Notes: generated by a model not told the origin, from the letters alone. A DNA stretch of 64,000 bases from Yersinia enterocolitica subsp. enterocolitica (GCF_901472495.1 NZ_LR590469.1:3472001-3536000), one strand, 5' to 3'. Positions 8,077 to 16,847 are shown, counted from the stretch's first letter. Numbers and translations: made by a program.

Positions 8077-10560
8077 ATGGATAATATAGTTAGAGTTCGC
8101 AGAACAACAATAAATAAAATCACATTTGGTCTATTTCTGGCATTAACAACACAAGGTTATTCGCAGAGAGTAAATGCTGAAACCGCCGTCGAATCTTCTC
8201 ATGAACATGATCTGGTATTAGATGAGCTCAAAGTGGAGGGAACCAGTAACGCCCATGAGGGGGACTGGGTTTATGATGAACTCCATTCTGTTAGTGAAAT
8301 ATCCCGCGAACAGCTCGATAGTCGACCAGCCCGCCATGCAGCGGATATATTGGAACAAACCTCCGGTGTCTATTCCAGCGTTAGCCAACAAGACCCTGCA
8401 CTTTCAGTGAATATCCGTGGCATGCAGGATTATGGCCGCGTCAATATGAATATTGACGGTATGCGGCAAAACTTTATGAAAAGCGGCCATGGGCAACGCA
8501 ATGGCGTGATGTATATCGATCCGGAAATACTGAATAATGTGGTGATTGAAAAGGGAGTCACCAGCGGTATTGGCGGAGCGGGGGTAATAGGCGGTATTGC
8601 AACGTTCAATACAATTAATGCCAGCAACTTTCTTGAACCGGGGAAAGAAATTGGTGGCCAAATCCGCGTTCTCACCGGTGATAATGGCACAAATTTTATT
8701 GGCAGTGCCGCGCTGGCACTGGGTAATGAATATGGCGATATATTAATCGCCGCCAGCGAGCGCAATTTAAGCGATTATTGGCCGGGCAATAAAGGGAATA
8801 TGGGGGACATTCGATTCGGCACCGCCGCAGAGAGATTTAATTATGATCTTAAGAATAATAAAGTTGAATATACCCGATATAAAATGCGTTCCCAACTGAC
8901 CAAATTGGGTTGGAATTTACCTGCCAATCAGCGCCTGATGCTAAGTTATTTACAAACACAAATTAATAGCCCTAATGCCAGCATGTTAACTCAGATTGTC
9001 GATAAGGCAGATCCCTACCGTATAATAAAGATGGGATGGAAAAATAGCAGTGTCAGCGATGTGCTGAATCGCAATATTGGGCTGGATTATAGTCTCAAGC
9101 CCGAGCATATCGCCTGGCTAGATGTCGCGGTAAAGGTTTATTACGTTGATACTGATGATGAAACTAATACTCTCTGTTCTGATGCTATTTATTGTAAGAA
9201 GTTTTGGACGCAAACCCGCCTGACCACCCGTGGTTTACAACTGCAAAATACCAGCTTCTTTACCTACGCCGATTATCATCAATTCCATATTAACTATGGC
9301 CTGGAATGGTTTAGTGACCGCTCCAGAGGTAACTCAACGCACGAAACGATACTTGGTCTCACCCCGCCAGGCAAGCGCACTATTACCAGCACTTTTGCTC
9401 AGTTGAATTACGATTATGATAATTGGCTGCGGCTGGAAGGGGGGGTGCGTTATGATCAATTTCGCTTACAGGGCAATACTTGGATGCACAGCAAAAATTT
9501 CCGCGGAAACTATACCCGTGAGAATCCCTGCAATCAAAAGACACATGAGCAATATATTATTAATGAAGGAAGACGGTGCTCATTCAACTGGCCGTCGAAA
9601 ATGACTTGGGAGGTCGATCGCCGTGAACAACAACTGTCACCCACATTAGCCATCGGCATCAAGCCCGGTGTGCAGTGGCTGGAATTTTTTGGCAATTACG
9701 GTAAATCCTGGCGGCCACCGGCGATTACTGAGGTGCTGGCCACCGGCAGCGCCCATGGCCATAGTTGGACTTTGCCCAACCCTATTTTGGCGGCAGAGCA
9801 CTCCAAGGCTTGGGAAGCTGGCATGAATATCCAGCACAGCAATCTGTTTATTGCAGAAGACCGCCTGGTCGCCAAGCTGGCCTACTTTGATACCCGTGTC
9901 ACTGATTATATCAATCTTGAACTGTCCAAGACTAAACCGCTGCATGGCAGCGGGGATTTTACCAATGCTACTTATATTAATAATTTACTGGCCACCCATT
10001 TTCGTGGCCTGGAATATCAATTAAGTTATGATGCAGGGGTATTTTATACCAACTTAAATTATACCAGAATGATTGGAGTTAATACTATTTGCTCGAAAAG
10101 AGCCTGGTTAGGTGGTGTAAATGGAATAGCAAGTAATAAAAACTATGAAATATATTCTATTGATAGAGATGATATAAATAATATAGTTGATTGCTTTGCG
10201 GCAAATAATTTATTTAGCTCCTCTGCCTATTTACCGGGTGATCGCGGCAGCTTAACTTTAGGTGGAAGGATTTTTGATAAAAAGCTGGATCTCGGCACTG
10301 TTATTCGTTATAACAAAGGACGCCAAGATAAATCAGTTCTTAATAATAAAGGCCACGTCAATACTGCGTATGTTGCGGATTGGCCCAAATATACCATATT
10401 TGATCTTTATGCTAGTTATAAGATGACTAATAATTTAACTTTGCGCAGCTCAATAGAAAATATAACTAATCGCGCTTATCTTATTAGTTATGGTGATTCA
10501 CTTTCTTTCGCGCCAAATCGTGGTAGAACTATTCAGGGTGGTTTTGAATATAAATTCTAA
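8077..10560 (+). CDS. hasR: TonB-dependent haemophore/haem receptor HasR
   Basis: Outer-membrane receptor that takes haem from the HasA haemophore and imports it. 827 residues: signal peptide to about residue 35 (ending VNAETAVES), a TonB-box-like DELKVEG at about 48-54, plug domain from about 75 with SVNIRGMQDYGRVNMNIDGM, then the beta barrel ending in YKF. The plug holds a histidine in KSGHGQRNG, where the S. marcescens receptor has haem ligand His189; the barrel has the FRAP/NPNL-type region as WRPPAITEV ... PNPILAAEHS with histidines between (SAHGHSW), matching the second ligand loop. The N-terminus is too short for the signalling domain that S. marcescens HasR carries, so control is probably by Fur alone. 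Heads the operon with hasA, hasD, hasE and hasB. Confidence 0.93.
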   Translation: MDNIVRVRRTTINKITFGLFLALTTQGYSQRVNAETAVESSHEHDLVLDELKVEGTSNAHEGDWVYDELHSVSEISREQLDSRPARHAADILEQTSGVYSSVSQQDPALSVNIRGMQDYGRVNMNIDGMRQNFMKSGHGQRNGVMYIDPEILNNVVIEKGVTSGIGGAGVIGGIATFNTINASNFLEPGKEIGGQIRVLTGDNGTNFIGSAALALGNEYGDILIAASERNLSDYWPGNKGNMGDIRFGTAAERFNYDLKNNKVEYTRYKMRSQLTKLGWNLPANQRLMLSYLQTQINSPNASMLTQIVDKADPYRIIKMGWKNSSVSDVLNRNIGLDYSLKPEHIAWLDVAVKVYYVDTDDETNTLCSDAIYCKKFWTQTRLTTRGLQLQNTSFFTYADYHQFHINYGLEWFSDRSRGNSTHETILGLTPPGKRTITSTFAQLNYDYDNWLRLEGGVRYDQFRLQGNTWMHSKNFRGNYTRENPCNQKTHEQYIINEGRRCSFNWPSKMTWEVDRREQQLSPTLAIGIKPGVQWLEFFGNYGKSWRPPAITEVLATGSAHGHSWTLPNPILAAEHSKAWEAGMNIQHSNLFIAEDRLVAKLAYFDTRVTDYINLELSKTKPLHGSGDFTNATYINNLLATHFRGLEYQLSYDAGVFYTNLNYTRMIGVNTICSKRAWLGGVNGIASNKNYEIYSIDRDDINNIVDCFAANNLFSSSAYLPGDRGSLTLGGRIFDKKLDLGTVIRYNKGRQDKSVLNNKGHVNTAYVADWPKYTIFDLYASYKMTNNLTLRSSIENITNRAYLISYGDSLSFAPNRGRTIQGGFEYKF

Positions 10561-10639
10561 TAATTAGATTTAAATATCTTAATAGAATAAAGTAAGTTTT
10601 AAATATTCAGGTGAAATTATAGCTTCATCTGTAGTCGCG

Positions 10640-10657
10640 TGACTCAATGATGAGTCA
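10640..10657 (+). other. Hairpin between hasR and the first hasA
   Basis: Perfect inverted repeat TGACTCA-ATGA-TGAGTCA. There is no run of T after it (ATATTATTG follows), so it looks more like an mRNA processing or stability hairpin than a full terminator. It could set the high haemophore-to-receptor ratio; that role is inference. Confidence 0.6.
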
Positions 10658-10689
10658 TATTATTGTTGTTAACAATAAGGAAATTTATT

Positions 10690-11298
10690 ATGACAGTAAC
10701 GATAAAATATCAAGGTCAATTCAGTAATGACACTCTAACCTCTTATACTAAACAGTGGGCTACAACCCATGGTGATATAAAAGATACTGAGGCAGAAGGA
10801 TATTCCAAGGATTTTGGTCAATTTGCTGGCGGTGGGTGGTTTGATGGAACCCAATACTCCATTGGCAGTTCTCACAGTGGTTCTAGTACAGGGATGATAA
10901 TTGAGGGGGATTTGACCTACAATTTTGCTCAGCATACTTTACACGGTAAAGTTGACAGTCTGGAATTGGGTAAGAACTTGAGTATTAATTCCAATGGCAT
11001 TGGTAAACAGCTTGACCAACTGCAATTGAAAATGTCCGATTTAGATATTACTGGTGAGTTTGATCCTGGCAAAACAATGGCAGAGAACCACCAAGGGGAT
11101 ATGCATAAATCCATATATGGCCTTATGAGAGGTAATGCCGATCCGCTGTTGGAAGTCCTCACCGCTAAAGGCATTGATGTGAATACCCCACTGAAAGATA
11201 TGGCTATCGCCAGCCAATTCGAAGCTATGGTATCAGATATGCCAATGATTGATACCGTTGGTGTCGTTGAAAGTAGTGATATGTTATTAGCTGCTTAA
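10690..11298 (+). CDS. hasA: Haemophore HasA, paralogue 1 (haem-ligand Tyr present)
   Basis: Secreted haem-binding protein, 202 residues. The start is the ATG at 10690 after TAAGGAAATTTATT. It resembles Y. pestis HasA throughout: GTQYSIGSSHS, then IEGDLTYNFAQHTLHG. Tyr77 in GDLTY corresponds to the haem ligand Tyr75 and His82 to its hydrogen-bonding histidine. The position of the second ligand, His32 in S. marcescens, is Asp here, and Y. pestis HasA has Gln there and uses Tyr alone. The C-terminus VVESSDMLLAA is the uncleaved type I secretion signal recognised by HasD/HasE. There is no N-terminal signal peptide, as expected. First of four tandem paralogues and the best candidate for the working haemophore. 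Confidence 0.93.
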   Translation: MTVTIKYQGQFSNDTLTSYTKQWATTHGDIKDTEAEGYSKDFGQFAGGGWFDGTQYSIGSSHSGSSTGMIIEGDLTYNFAQHTLHGKVDSLELGKNLSINSNGIGKQLDQLQLKMSDLDITGEFDPGKTMAENHQGDMHKSIYGLMRGNADPLLEVLTAKGIDVNTPLKDMAIASQFEAMVSDMPMIDTVGVVESSDMLLAA

Positions 11299-11382
11299 GT
11301 AAAACTTCCGGAAAAGGATTTTCTGGTCGGATCTAGCTGTTGTGCAATAAATGTTAGTGTACTTGTAATAAGTGTAAGTGCG

Positions 11383-11419
11383 CCACCGCCGTACTTTGCT
11401 ATATTTGGCGCGGCGGTGG
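11383..11419 (+). other. GC-rich hairpin upstream of the second hasA
   Basis: CCACCGCCG (11383-11391) pairs perfectly with CGGCGGTGG (11411-11419). It stands out as a GC-rich structure in an A+T-rich spacer and ends 26 bp before the second hasA start codon. There is no T-tract, so it may be a processing or stability element within the operon. The adjoining leader GAAAAGGATATTAAT is shared with the next two genes. Confidence 0.6.
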
Positions 11420-11445
11420 TTCATATTTTAGAAAAGGATATTAAT

Positions 11446-12099
11446 ATGACAATAACAATTAAGTACCATGAAAAAATAGCCAATGAAACTATCACGTCAT
11501 ACAGCCAACAGTGGGCCACTAATTTTGGTAATATGCTATGGACGATGGGGGTTGATTATACTCTTAACGCTTCTGGTTACCCAATTCCACCTGCTGATAG
11601 CATAAAATATGTTGCTGCAAGCACCCATCACAATCAGTCAGAGAGTAATGCCGCGATAGTGATCGCACTTAAAAAAGTTGCAGGGATAGAGAATGACCAA
11701 TCCATAACGGATCTCCGCGTCAGTTTGGAATTCGGCGAAGCTTTGGTTCCCATTGCTAATGACGGTACTAGTAAACATCCACACCAGCTTCTTTTGCAGC
11801 AAGTACAATTAGATATTAGTGGGTTAGATATTCGGGCCGATGTTGAAAGTTCAATGCCTACCTTGGATTACGCCTTATGGCAGGATATTTACTATCAAGG
11901 AGGTCAAAACCTTGGAATATACAATTTATTGAAAGGCAACGCGAACCCACTACTAGATATTCTGAAAGCTCAGGGCATTGACGTAAATACACCTGTCAAA
12001 GATATGACAATTGCCAGTCAGTTTGAAGTTCCTACTGACGAACTACTAATTGAAACTGTGGGCATAACCGATGGAGGCAATACATTATTAGCTGCTTAA
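11446..12099 (+). CDS. HasA-like protein, paralogue 2 (haem-ligand Tyr absent)
   Basis: 217 residues from the ATG at 11446, after the ribosome site AAAAGGA. The N-terminus MTITIKYHEKIANETITSYSQQW and the C-terminal part (AQGIDVNTPVKDMTIASQFE, end GGNTLLAA) align closely with the first HasA, and the type I export signal is intact. Between them the haem-binding region has diverged: where paralogue 1 has GDLTYNFAQHTLHG, this protein reads ALKKVAGIENDQSITDLR (about residues 74-91), with neither the Tyr ligand nor its partner His. The segment before it is rich in histidine and serine (STHHNQSESN). It is probably exported by HasD/HasE, but haem binding by the usual mode is doubtful. Intact frame, no sign of decay. 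Confidence 0.85.
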   Translation: MTITIKYHEKIANETITSYSQQWATNFGNMLWTMGVDYTLNASGYPIPPADSIKYVAASTHHNQSESNAAIVIALKKVAGIENDQSITDLRVSLEFGEALVPIANDGTSKHPHQLLLQQVQLDISGLDIRADVESSMPTLDYALWQDIYYQGGQNLGIYNLLKGNANPLLDILKAQGIDVNTPVKDMTIASQFEVPTDELLIETVGITDGGNTLLAA

Positions 12100-12157
12100 C
12101 CTCTTCCCTGACCAAATGCTAAGCTAAATATTCGTCATAAATTAAAAGGATATTATT

Positions 12158-12799
12158 ATGACAATCACTATTAAATATCACAGTCAATTTGCCGAGTACT
12201 CCGTTTCTTCTTATATTCACCAATGGACTACAGCTTATGGTGATTTAATTCAAACACCAACTTCTTTTAAAACTTACGGTACCTTATCCAATCGTATTGA
12301 CGCTAATAATAATGAAAGCGTTCAGGCTGAGTTTCAAAGTTTTTACGAGAGCAATGTAGCCATGATTGTTGGGGGGAGTAGACTTGAGCAAGAACAAGGA
12401 AGTACCTCTTTCATTATGAAAAAACAGATACAAACATTAGAGTTTGGTGAGTCACTCATATCTAATGCAGATAATACGGGTAAACAACTTCAGCAACTAC
12501 AACTGAAACTAGATGGTTTAAATATTGAAGATGACTTTTATCCTTCACTGTGTTCAATATCCCAGGCATTGGATGCTGAACTCGGTAAGCCTTACCAGGG
12601 TGGAATAGATCACGGTACGTATAATTTGTTGAGAGGTAAAGCTGCCCCTATGCTGGAAATCCTCAAAGCTCAAGGTATTAACGTAGACTCCCCACTTAAA
12701 GATATAGCTATCGCCAGCCAGTTTGGCGTTGTTGGTGATACGCCCATTATTGATACAGTGGGGGCCGCTGATAACAGTGGAATATTGTTAGCAGCTTAA
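12158..12799 (+). CDS. HasA-like protein, paralogue 3 (haem-ligand Tyr absent)
   Basis: 213 residues, starting at the ATG at 12158 after AAAAGGATATTATT. N-terminus MTITIKYHSQFAEYSVSSYI and C-terminal block AQGINVDSPLKDIAIASQFG, ending ADNSGILLAA, are HasA-like and keep the type I secretion tail. The ligand region reads IVGGSRLEQEQGSTSFIMKK (about residues 70-89): the GDLxY tyrosine and the following histidine are both missing. It also lacks the GTQYxIGSSHS stretch of paralogue 1. Likely a co-exported relative whose ligand or role has changed; no function is assigned. The spacers on both sides are only about 60 bp, which suggests one transcript. Confidence 0.85.
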   Translation: MTITIKYHSQFAEYSVSSYIHQWTTAYGDLIQTPTSFKTYGTLSNRIDANNNESVQAEFQSFYESNVAMIVGGSRLEQEQGSTSFIMKKQIQTLEFGESLISNADNTGKQLQQLQLKLDGLNIEDDFYPSLCSISQALDAELGKPYQGGIDHGTYNLLRGKAAPMLEILKAQGINVDSPLKDIAIASQFGVVGDTPIIDTVGAADNSGILLAA

Positions 12800-12859
12800 A
12801 TGACTCGCTAACCCAATACGTCGCTATATAATATTAGTCATAGTTAAAAGGATATTATT

Positions 12860-13468
12860 ATGACGGTAACTATCATATTTAATGGAAATATAAAAGATGA
12901 AACTATTTACTCATATACCCATAAATGGATAGCTGACTTTAATATACCAACTGTAGATGGTTATAATTTCACCGAATTTCATAGTATTAAAGATACTATC
13001 AGCCGGCAGTACGAACAGTTCTCGGTAACGAATACTTCTGGGGATAAAGCGACTATAATCATGAGCGGAGAGATAAGTTTTAAAATGTGTCACAGGACTA
13101 TCCACGGAAAGGTAGAAAGTCTGGAATTAGGAAAAGAGGGTGTTATTCAGAATGAGAAGAATAATATTATACTTGAAAAACATCTGGTAGAACCGCAACT
13201 GATATTTAATGGGTTAAGTATCATTGGTGACTATGATAATTTAAAGATAACCGGAGAAAACCAGAGAAATGATGTGCATCAGATGGGGTTTAATTTAAAA
13301 GCAGGCAATGCAGATGTACTCTTGGAGATCCTAATATCCCAAGGTATTGACGTAAACACACCACTTAAAGATATGCCTATTGCCAGCCAGTTTGAAGTTG
13401 TTGCCAATATGCCAATTATTGAAGTAGTAGGTGAAGCTAATGGGAGTGGCATATTATTAGCCGCTTAA
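12860..13468 (+). CDS. HasA-like protein, paralogue 4 (Phe in place of the ligand Tyr)
   Basis: 202 residues from the ATG at 12860, with the same leader AAAAGGATATTATT as paralogue 3. The ligand segment is recognisable but altered: GEISFKMCHRTIHGKVESLELG (about residues 70-91) aligns with GDLTYNFAQHTLHGKVDSLELG, so the ligand tyrosine is Phe74 (codon TTT) while the neighbouring histidine (His78) remains, preceded by an unusual Cys77. The C-terminal block SQGIDVNTPLKDMPIASQFE and the tail NGSGILLAA are kept. A Phe cannot coordinate iron, so binding must use another residue (His78 or Cys77 are possible) or be absent. Last haemophore-like gene before hasD. Confidence 0.85.
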   Translation: MTVTIIFNGNIKDETIYSYTHKWIADFNIPTVDGYNFTEFHSIKDTISRQYEQFSVTNTSGDKATIIMSGEISFKMCHRTIHGKVESLELGKEGVIQNEKNNIILEKHLVEPQLIFNGLSIIGDYDNLKITGENQRNDVHQMGFNLKAGNADVLLEILISQGIDVNTPLKDMPIASQFEVVANMPIIEVVGEANGSGILLAA

Positions 13469-13509
13469 TAAAGGCAGGGGAACAATGATTTTCTGTCTGA
13501 GTATATAAT

Positions 13510-13561
13510 ACTACCATCTATATTTTATCATGTTATTTATGATGTGTTTGTTGATGGTAGT
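13510..13561 (+). other. Inverted repeat between the hasA array and hasD
   Basis: ACTACCATC (13510-13518) and GATGGTAGT (13553-13561) are perfectly complementary, with an inner TCAT...ATGA pair. There is no clear T-tract after it. It could attenuate or process the transcript so that haemophores outnumber the exporter; this is inference. Confidence 0.5.
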
Positions 13562-13638
13562 TCATGTTGCTATTATTCTGAAAATAAATTCTTCATGAAA
13601 TCAATTACAGGGTTTTTACGACAAATCGTATTTTCAGT

Positions 13639-15435
13639 ATGGAAATGGATGTCATGGAATCAAGTCAAAATGCCAGCGCTTCATTAGTATCACCAACCCT
13701 TATTTCAACTTTGGGCCGTCATAAAAAGATCCTTTGGGGCATAGGCTTATTCACCGCAGTAATTAATTTACTGATGTTGGCTCCAGCAATTTATATGCTG
13801 CAAGTTTATGATCGTGTTCTGGCTTCAGCAAATACCATGACGTTATTAATGCTAACGGTTCTCGTGCTAGCCATATTTGCATTTATTGGTTTATTAGAAT
13901 GGGTTCGCAGTGCGATTGTTATCCGCTTGGGGACACGTATTGATATGCAATTGAATCAGCAGGTTTTTAATGCGGCGTTTGCTTCAAACCTTAATGGTCA
14001 AAAAGTGCAAGCTGCACAGGCGTTAAACGATCTGACAACTTTGCGCCAGTTTGCCACTGGTAATGCTCTATTTGCCTTTTTTGATGCGCCGTGGTTCCCG
14101 TTCTATTTGCTGGTTATTTTTATCCTTCATCCTTGGCTCGGGGCATTGGCAGCTCTGGGGGCGGTTTTTCTGATTTTCCTTGCCTGGCTCAATCATTGGA
14201 TATGCCGAAAACCATTGAAAGAGGCCTCACACATCACCTCACAAGCCACTCAGCAGGCGAATGCGAATTTGCGTAATGCAGATGCCATTCAAGCCATGGG
14301 AATGCTAAAAGCTTTGCGTGATCGTTGGCTGAAACAGCACTCGCATTTTCTCTATCAGCAAAATATTGCCAGCGATAAAAGCAGCCGCGTGACGGCGTTA
14401 TCTAAATCCAGCCGTCAGGCATTGCAATCAATGATGTTGGGGCTGGGCGCATTGTTGGTTATAGATGGTGCTATTACTGCGGGTGTGATGATTGCTGGAT
14501 CTATCTTGGTTGGTCGGGTATTAGGGCCAATAGATCAATTGATCGCGGTTTGGAAACAGTGGAGTCACACGCGCCTGGCTTACCAACGCCTCTCTTCTCT
14601 GTTAGCTCAGCACTCTCAGCCCACTACCGGCATGGTTTTACCGCCACCTAAAGGCAAATTGAGTGTGACACAACTGACCGTTTGCAAACCGGGAACACAT
14701 ATTCCGGTATTGCAATCCATTAACTTTGAACTGCAACCTGGAGATGTTCTGGGAGTGTTGGGGCCGTCAGGCAGTGGTAAATCTACGCTGGCGAAGCTGC
14801 TGGTTGCGAGTCAGCCCGCATTCAGTGGTTCGGTTCGCCTCGACAGCGCAGACCTTGCTCGGTGGGATAAAAGCCATTTAGGGGAATTTATCGGTTATCT
14901 TCCGCAAGATATTCAGCTATTTCGCGGTTCGATTGCTGAAAATATTGCGCGTTTTGGCTTAATTGATCATGCAAAAGTTATCGCAGCGGCACAACTGGCC
15001 GATGTGCATGACCTCATTCTACATCTGCCACAAGGCTATGACACATCATTGGGGGATGAGGGGGAGGGGCTATCTGGTGGTCAGCGCCAGCGAATTGCAT
15101 TGGCGCGAGCTATGTATGGTGTGCCACGGCTTATCGTGCTTGATGAACCTAATGCCAGTTTGGATAAAGTTGGCGAGCAAGCCTTATTAGCCAGTATCAG
15201 TCAGTTAAAACAGCAAGGTTGCACCATTGTGATGGTCACCCATAAACCCGAACTATTATCGGGCAGCGATTATTTGTTGTTCTTGCAGAATGGGCAAATA
15301 GAGCTGTTTGACCGCACTCAAACCATATTACAAGACGGTCAGGGTAAAAATAAGGCGACAACTGGGCGTAATAGTTGGGGAAGCGGTATGTCATATGGTG
15401 TTGCCCCTATTCGCACTGCATCACAAAAATCATAA
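13639..15435 (+). CDS. hasD: Type I secretion ABC transporter HasD
   Basis: Inner-membrane ATPase/permease that drives HasA export. 598 residues: membrane domain over about residues 25-320, with hydrophobic helices such as FTAVINLLMLAPAIYML and LLMLTVLVLAIFAFIGLL, followed by an ATPase domain with Walker A GPSGSGKS (about residue 375), Q-loop LPQDIQLF, signature LSGGQRQR (about 478), Walker B LIVLDEPNASLD and the switch histidine in VTHK. ATG codons at 13639, 13645 and 13654 are all possible starts; the last has the better-placed purine run GGAAATGGA. Closest in type to PrtD/HasD exporters of proteins with a C-terminal signal. hasE follows 22 bp downstream. Confidence 0.92.
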   Translation: MEMDVMESSQNASASLVSPTLISTLGRHKKILWGIGLFTAVINLLMLAPAIYMLQVYDRVLASANTMTLLMLTVLVLAIFAFIGLLEWVRSAIVIRLGTRIDMQLNQQVFNAAFASNLNGQKVQAAQALNDLTTLRQFATGNALFAFFDAPWFPFYLLVIFILHPWLGALAALGAVFLIFLAWLNHWICRKPLKEASHITSQATQQANANLRNADAIQAMGMLKALRDRWLKQHSHFLYQQNIASDKSSRVTALSKSSRQALQSMMLGLGALLVIDGAITAGVMIAGSILVGRVLGPIDQLIAVWKQWSHTRLAYQRLSSLLAQHSQPTTGMVLPPPKGKLSVTQLTVCKPGTHIPVLQSINFELQPGDVLGVLGPSGSGKSTLAKLLVASQPAFSGSVRLDSADLARWDKSHLGEFIGYLPQDIQLFRGSIAENIARFGLIDHAKVIAAAQLADVHDLILHLPQGYDTSLGDEGEGLSGGQRQRIALARAMYGVPRLIVLDEPNASLDKVGEQALLASISQLKQQGCTIVMVTHKPELLSGSDYLLFLQNGQIELFDRTQTILQDGQGKNKATTGRNSWGSGMSYGVAPIRTASQKS

Positions 15436-15457
15436 AGACCACGGACGGAGATAAATC

Positions 15458-16798
15458 ATGTCATCGGATTCAAATTGTTCGCCACCCCAGCAGCAAAATC
15501 AAACATCGCAAAAACCACCACCACTACAAACCAATAGCGGGAGATATCTTGGCCTTGGCGCATTATTGGTTTGCGGTGGTTTTATCGGTTCTTTGTTGTG
15601 GGCGGGGCTGGCTCCTTTGGATAAAGGTATTGCGGTGATGGGGCATATTGTTGTGGCAGAAAATCGTAAGTTGGTTCAACCGCTGCAAGGGGGACGTATC
15701 CAACAATTGCATGTTGCTGAGGGCGATGACGTCACGCAAGGGCAATTACTTATCACTCTGGACGATACTGCGCTACTTAGCCATCGCGATAATTTACAAA
15801 ATCAGTATTTGAGTGCACTCGCTCAGGAGTCTCGTCTCACGGCAGAGCAACATGAATTACCGACAATTACCTTTCCTCCCGCATTGCTTCAGCATCCCGC
15901 ACAAGCTTTAGTTGAGCGTAATACTGTGTTGCAGCAGCAGCTATTTCTCCATCGTCGTCAGGCACAACTGAGCGACATTGCCCGGCTATCAGCACAAATT
16001 ACCCGTCACGAGAGCCGGCTAGATGGATTACAAGTGGCCCGCGGCCATAACCAGCGCCAATTTGACTTATTCCAGCGGCAATTGCAGGGAGTACAGTTAT
16101 TGGCAAAAAATGGTCACGTTGCTCAAAGTCAGTTGTTAGAGATGGAGCGTCAGGCGATTTCATTGCGCGCAAATATAGAAAAGAATACCAGTGAGATTTT
16201 GGAGCTTCATAAGCAAATTGGCGAAACAGAGCAACATATCTTACAACGGCGCGAGCAGTATAAAAGTGAGAATCGTGAGCAACTGGCTAAAGCGCAACAA
16301 AGTACTCAAGAGTTGGAGCAGCGCTTGGGGATTGCAGAATATGAATTAGATAATACGCGAATTTACGCACCAGTCAGTGGCACGGTTATCGCCCTTACTC
16401 AACACACGGTTGGTGGTGTGGTCAGTACCGGGCAAACATTGATGGAACTGGTTCCTAATGGGCAGCCACTCTTAGCTGAGGCTCAGCTTCCGGTGTCATT
16501 AATTGATAAGGTAATGGTTGGGCTACCAGTAGACCTGAACTTCTCTGCTTTTAATCAAAGCAGCACCCCGCGGTTACAAGGTTCGGTATTACACGTTGGT
16601 GCCGATCGTATACAAAACTCACATACTTTAGAGCCTTACTATCCTTTAACTGTTGCCATTGATATCACACAAACCGAGCTGGAAATTCGGCCCGGTATGT
16701 CAGTCGACATTTTTATCCGAACAGGGGAAAGGTCGCTACTTAATTATCTGTTTAAACCGCTAACTGATCGCCTGCATGTTGCCTTTGCTGAAGAATAA
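15458..16798 (+). CDS. hasE: Type I secretion membrane fusion protein HasE
   Basis: Periplasmic adaptor that links HasD to an outer-membrane TolC-type channel. 446 residues: a proline/glutamine-rich cytoplasmic N-terminus, one membrane segment at about residues 30-52 (LGLGALLVCGGFIGSLLWAGL), a lipoyl/barrel-sandwich half (IVVAENRKLVQPLQGGRIQQLHVAEGD in part), a long coiled coil over about 120-290 rich in Gln, Glu and Arg, then the second barrel half (YAPVSGTVIALTQHTVGG). The C-terminus has the HlyD-type segment GMSVDIFIRTGERSLLNYLFKPL. Ribosome site CGGAG. The outer-membrane partner (HasF/TolC) is not encoded here. Confidence 0.92.
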   Translation: MSSDSNCSPPQQQNQTSQKPPPLQTNSGRYLGLGALLVCGGFIGSLLWAGLAPLDKGIAVMGHIVVAENRKLVQPLQGGRIQQLHVAEGDDVTQGQLLITLDDTALLSHRDNLQNQYLSALAQESRLTAEQHELPTITFPPALLQHPAQALVERNTVLQQQLFLHRRQAQLSDIARLSAQITRHESRLDGLQVARGHNQRQFDLFQRQLQGVQLLAKNGHVAQSQLLEMERQAISLRANIEKNTSEILELHKQIGETEQHILQRREQYKSENREQLAKAQQSTQELEQRLGIAEYELDNTRIYAPVSGTVIALTQHTVGGVVSTGQTLMELVPNGQPLLAEAQLPVSLIDKVMVGLPVDLNFSAFNQSSTPRLQGSVLHVGADRIQNSHTLEPYYPLTVAIDITQTELEIRPGMSVDIFIRTGERSLLNYLFKPLTDRLHVAFAEE

Positions 16799-16847
16799 TT
16801 AATTGTAAGTAACCCATTAAAAATAAAGGAATATAGTGATTTAATTT

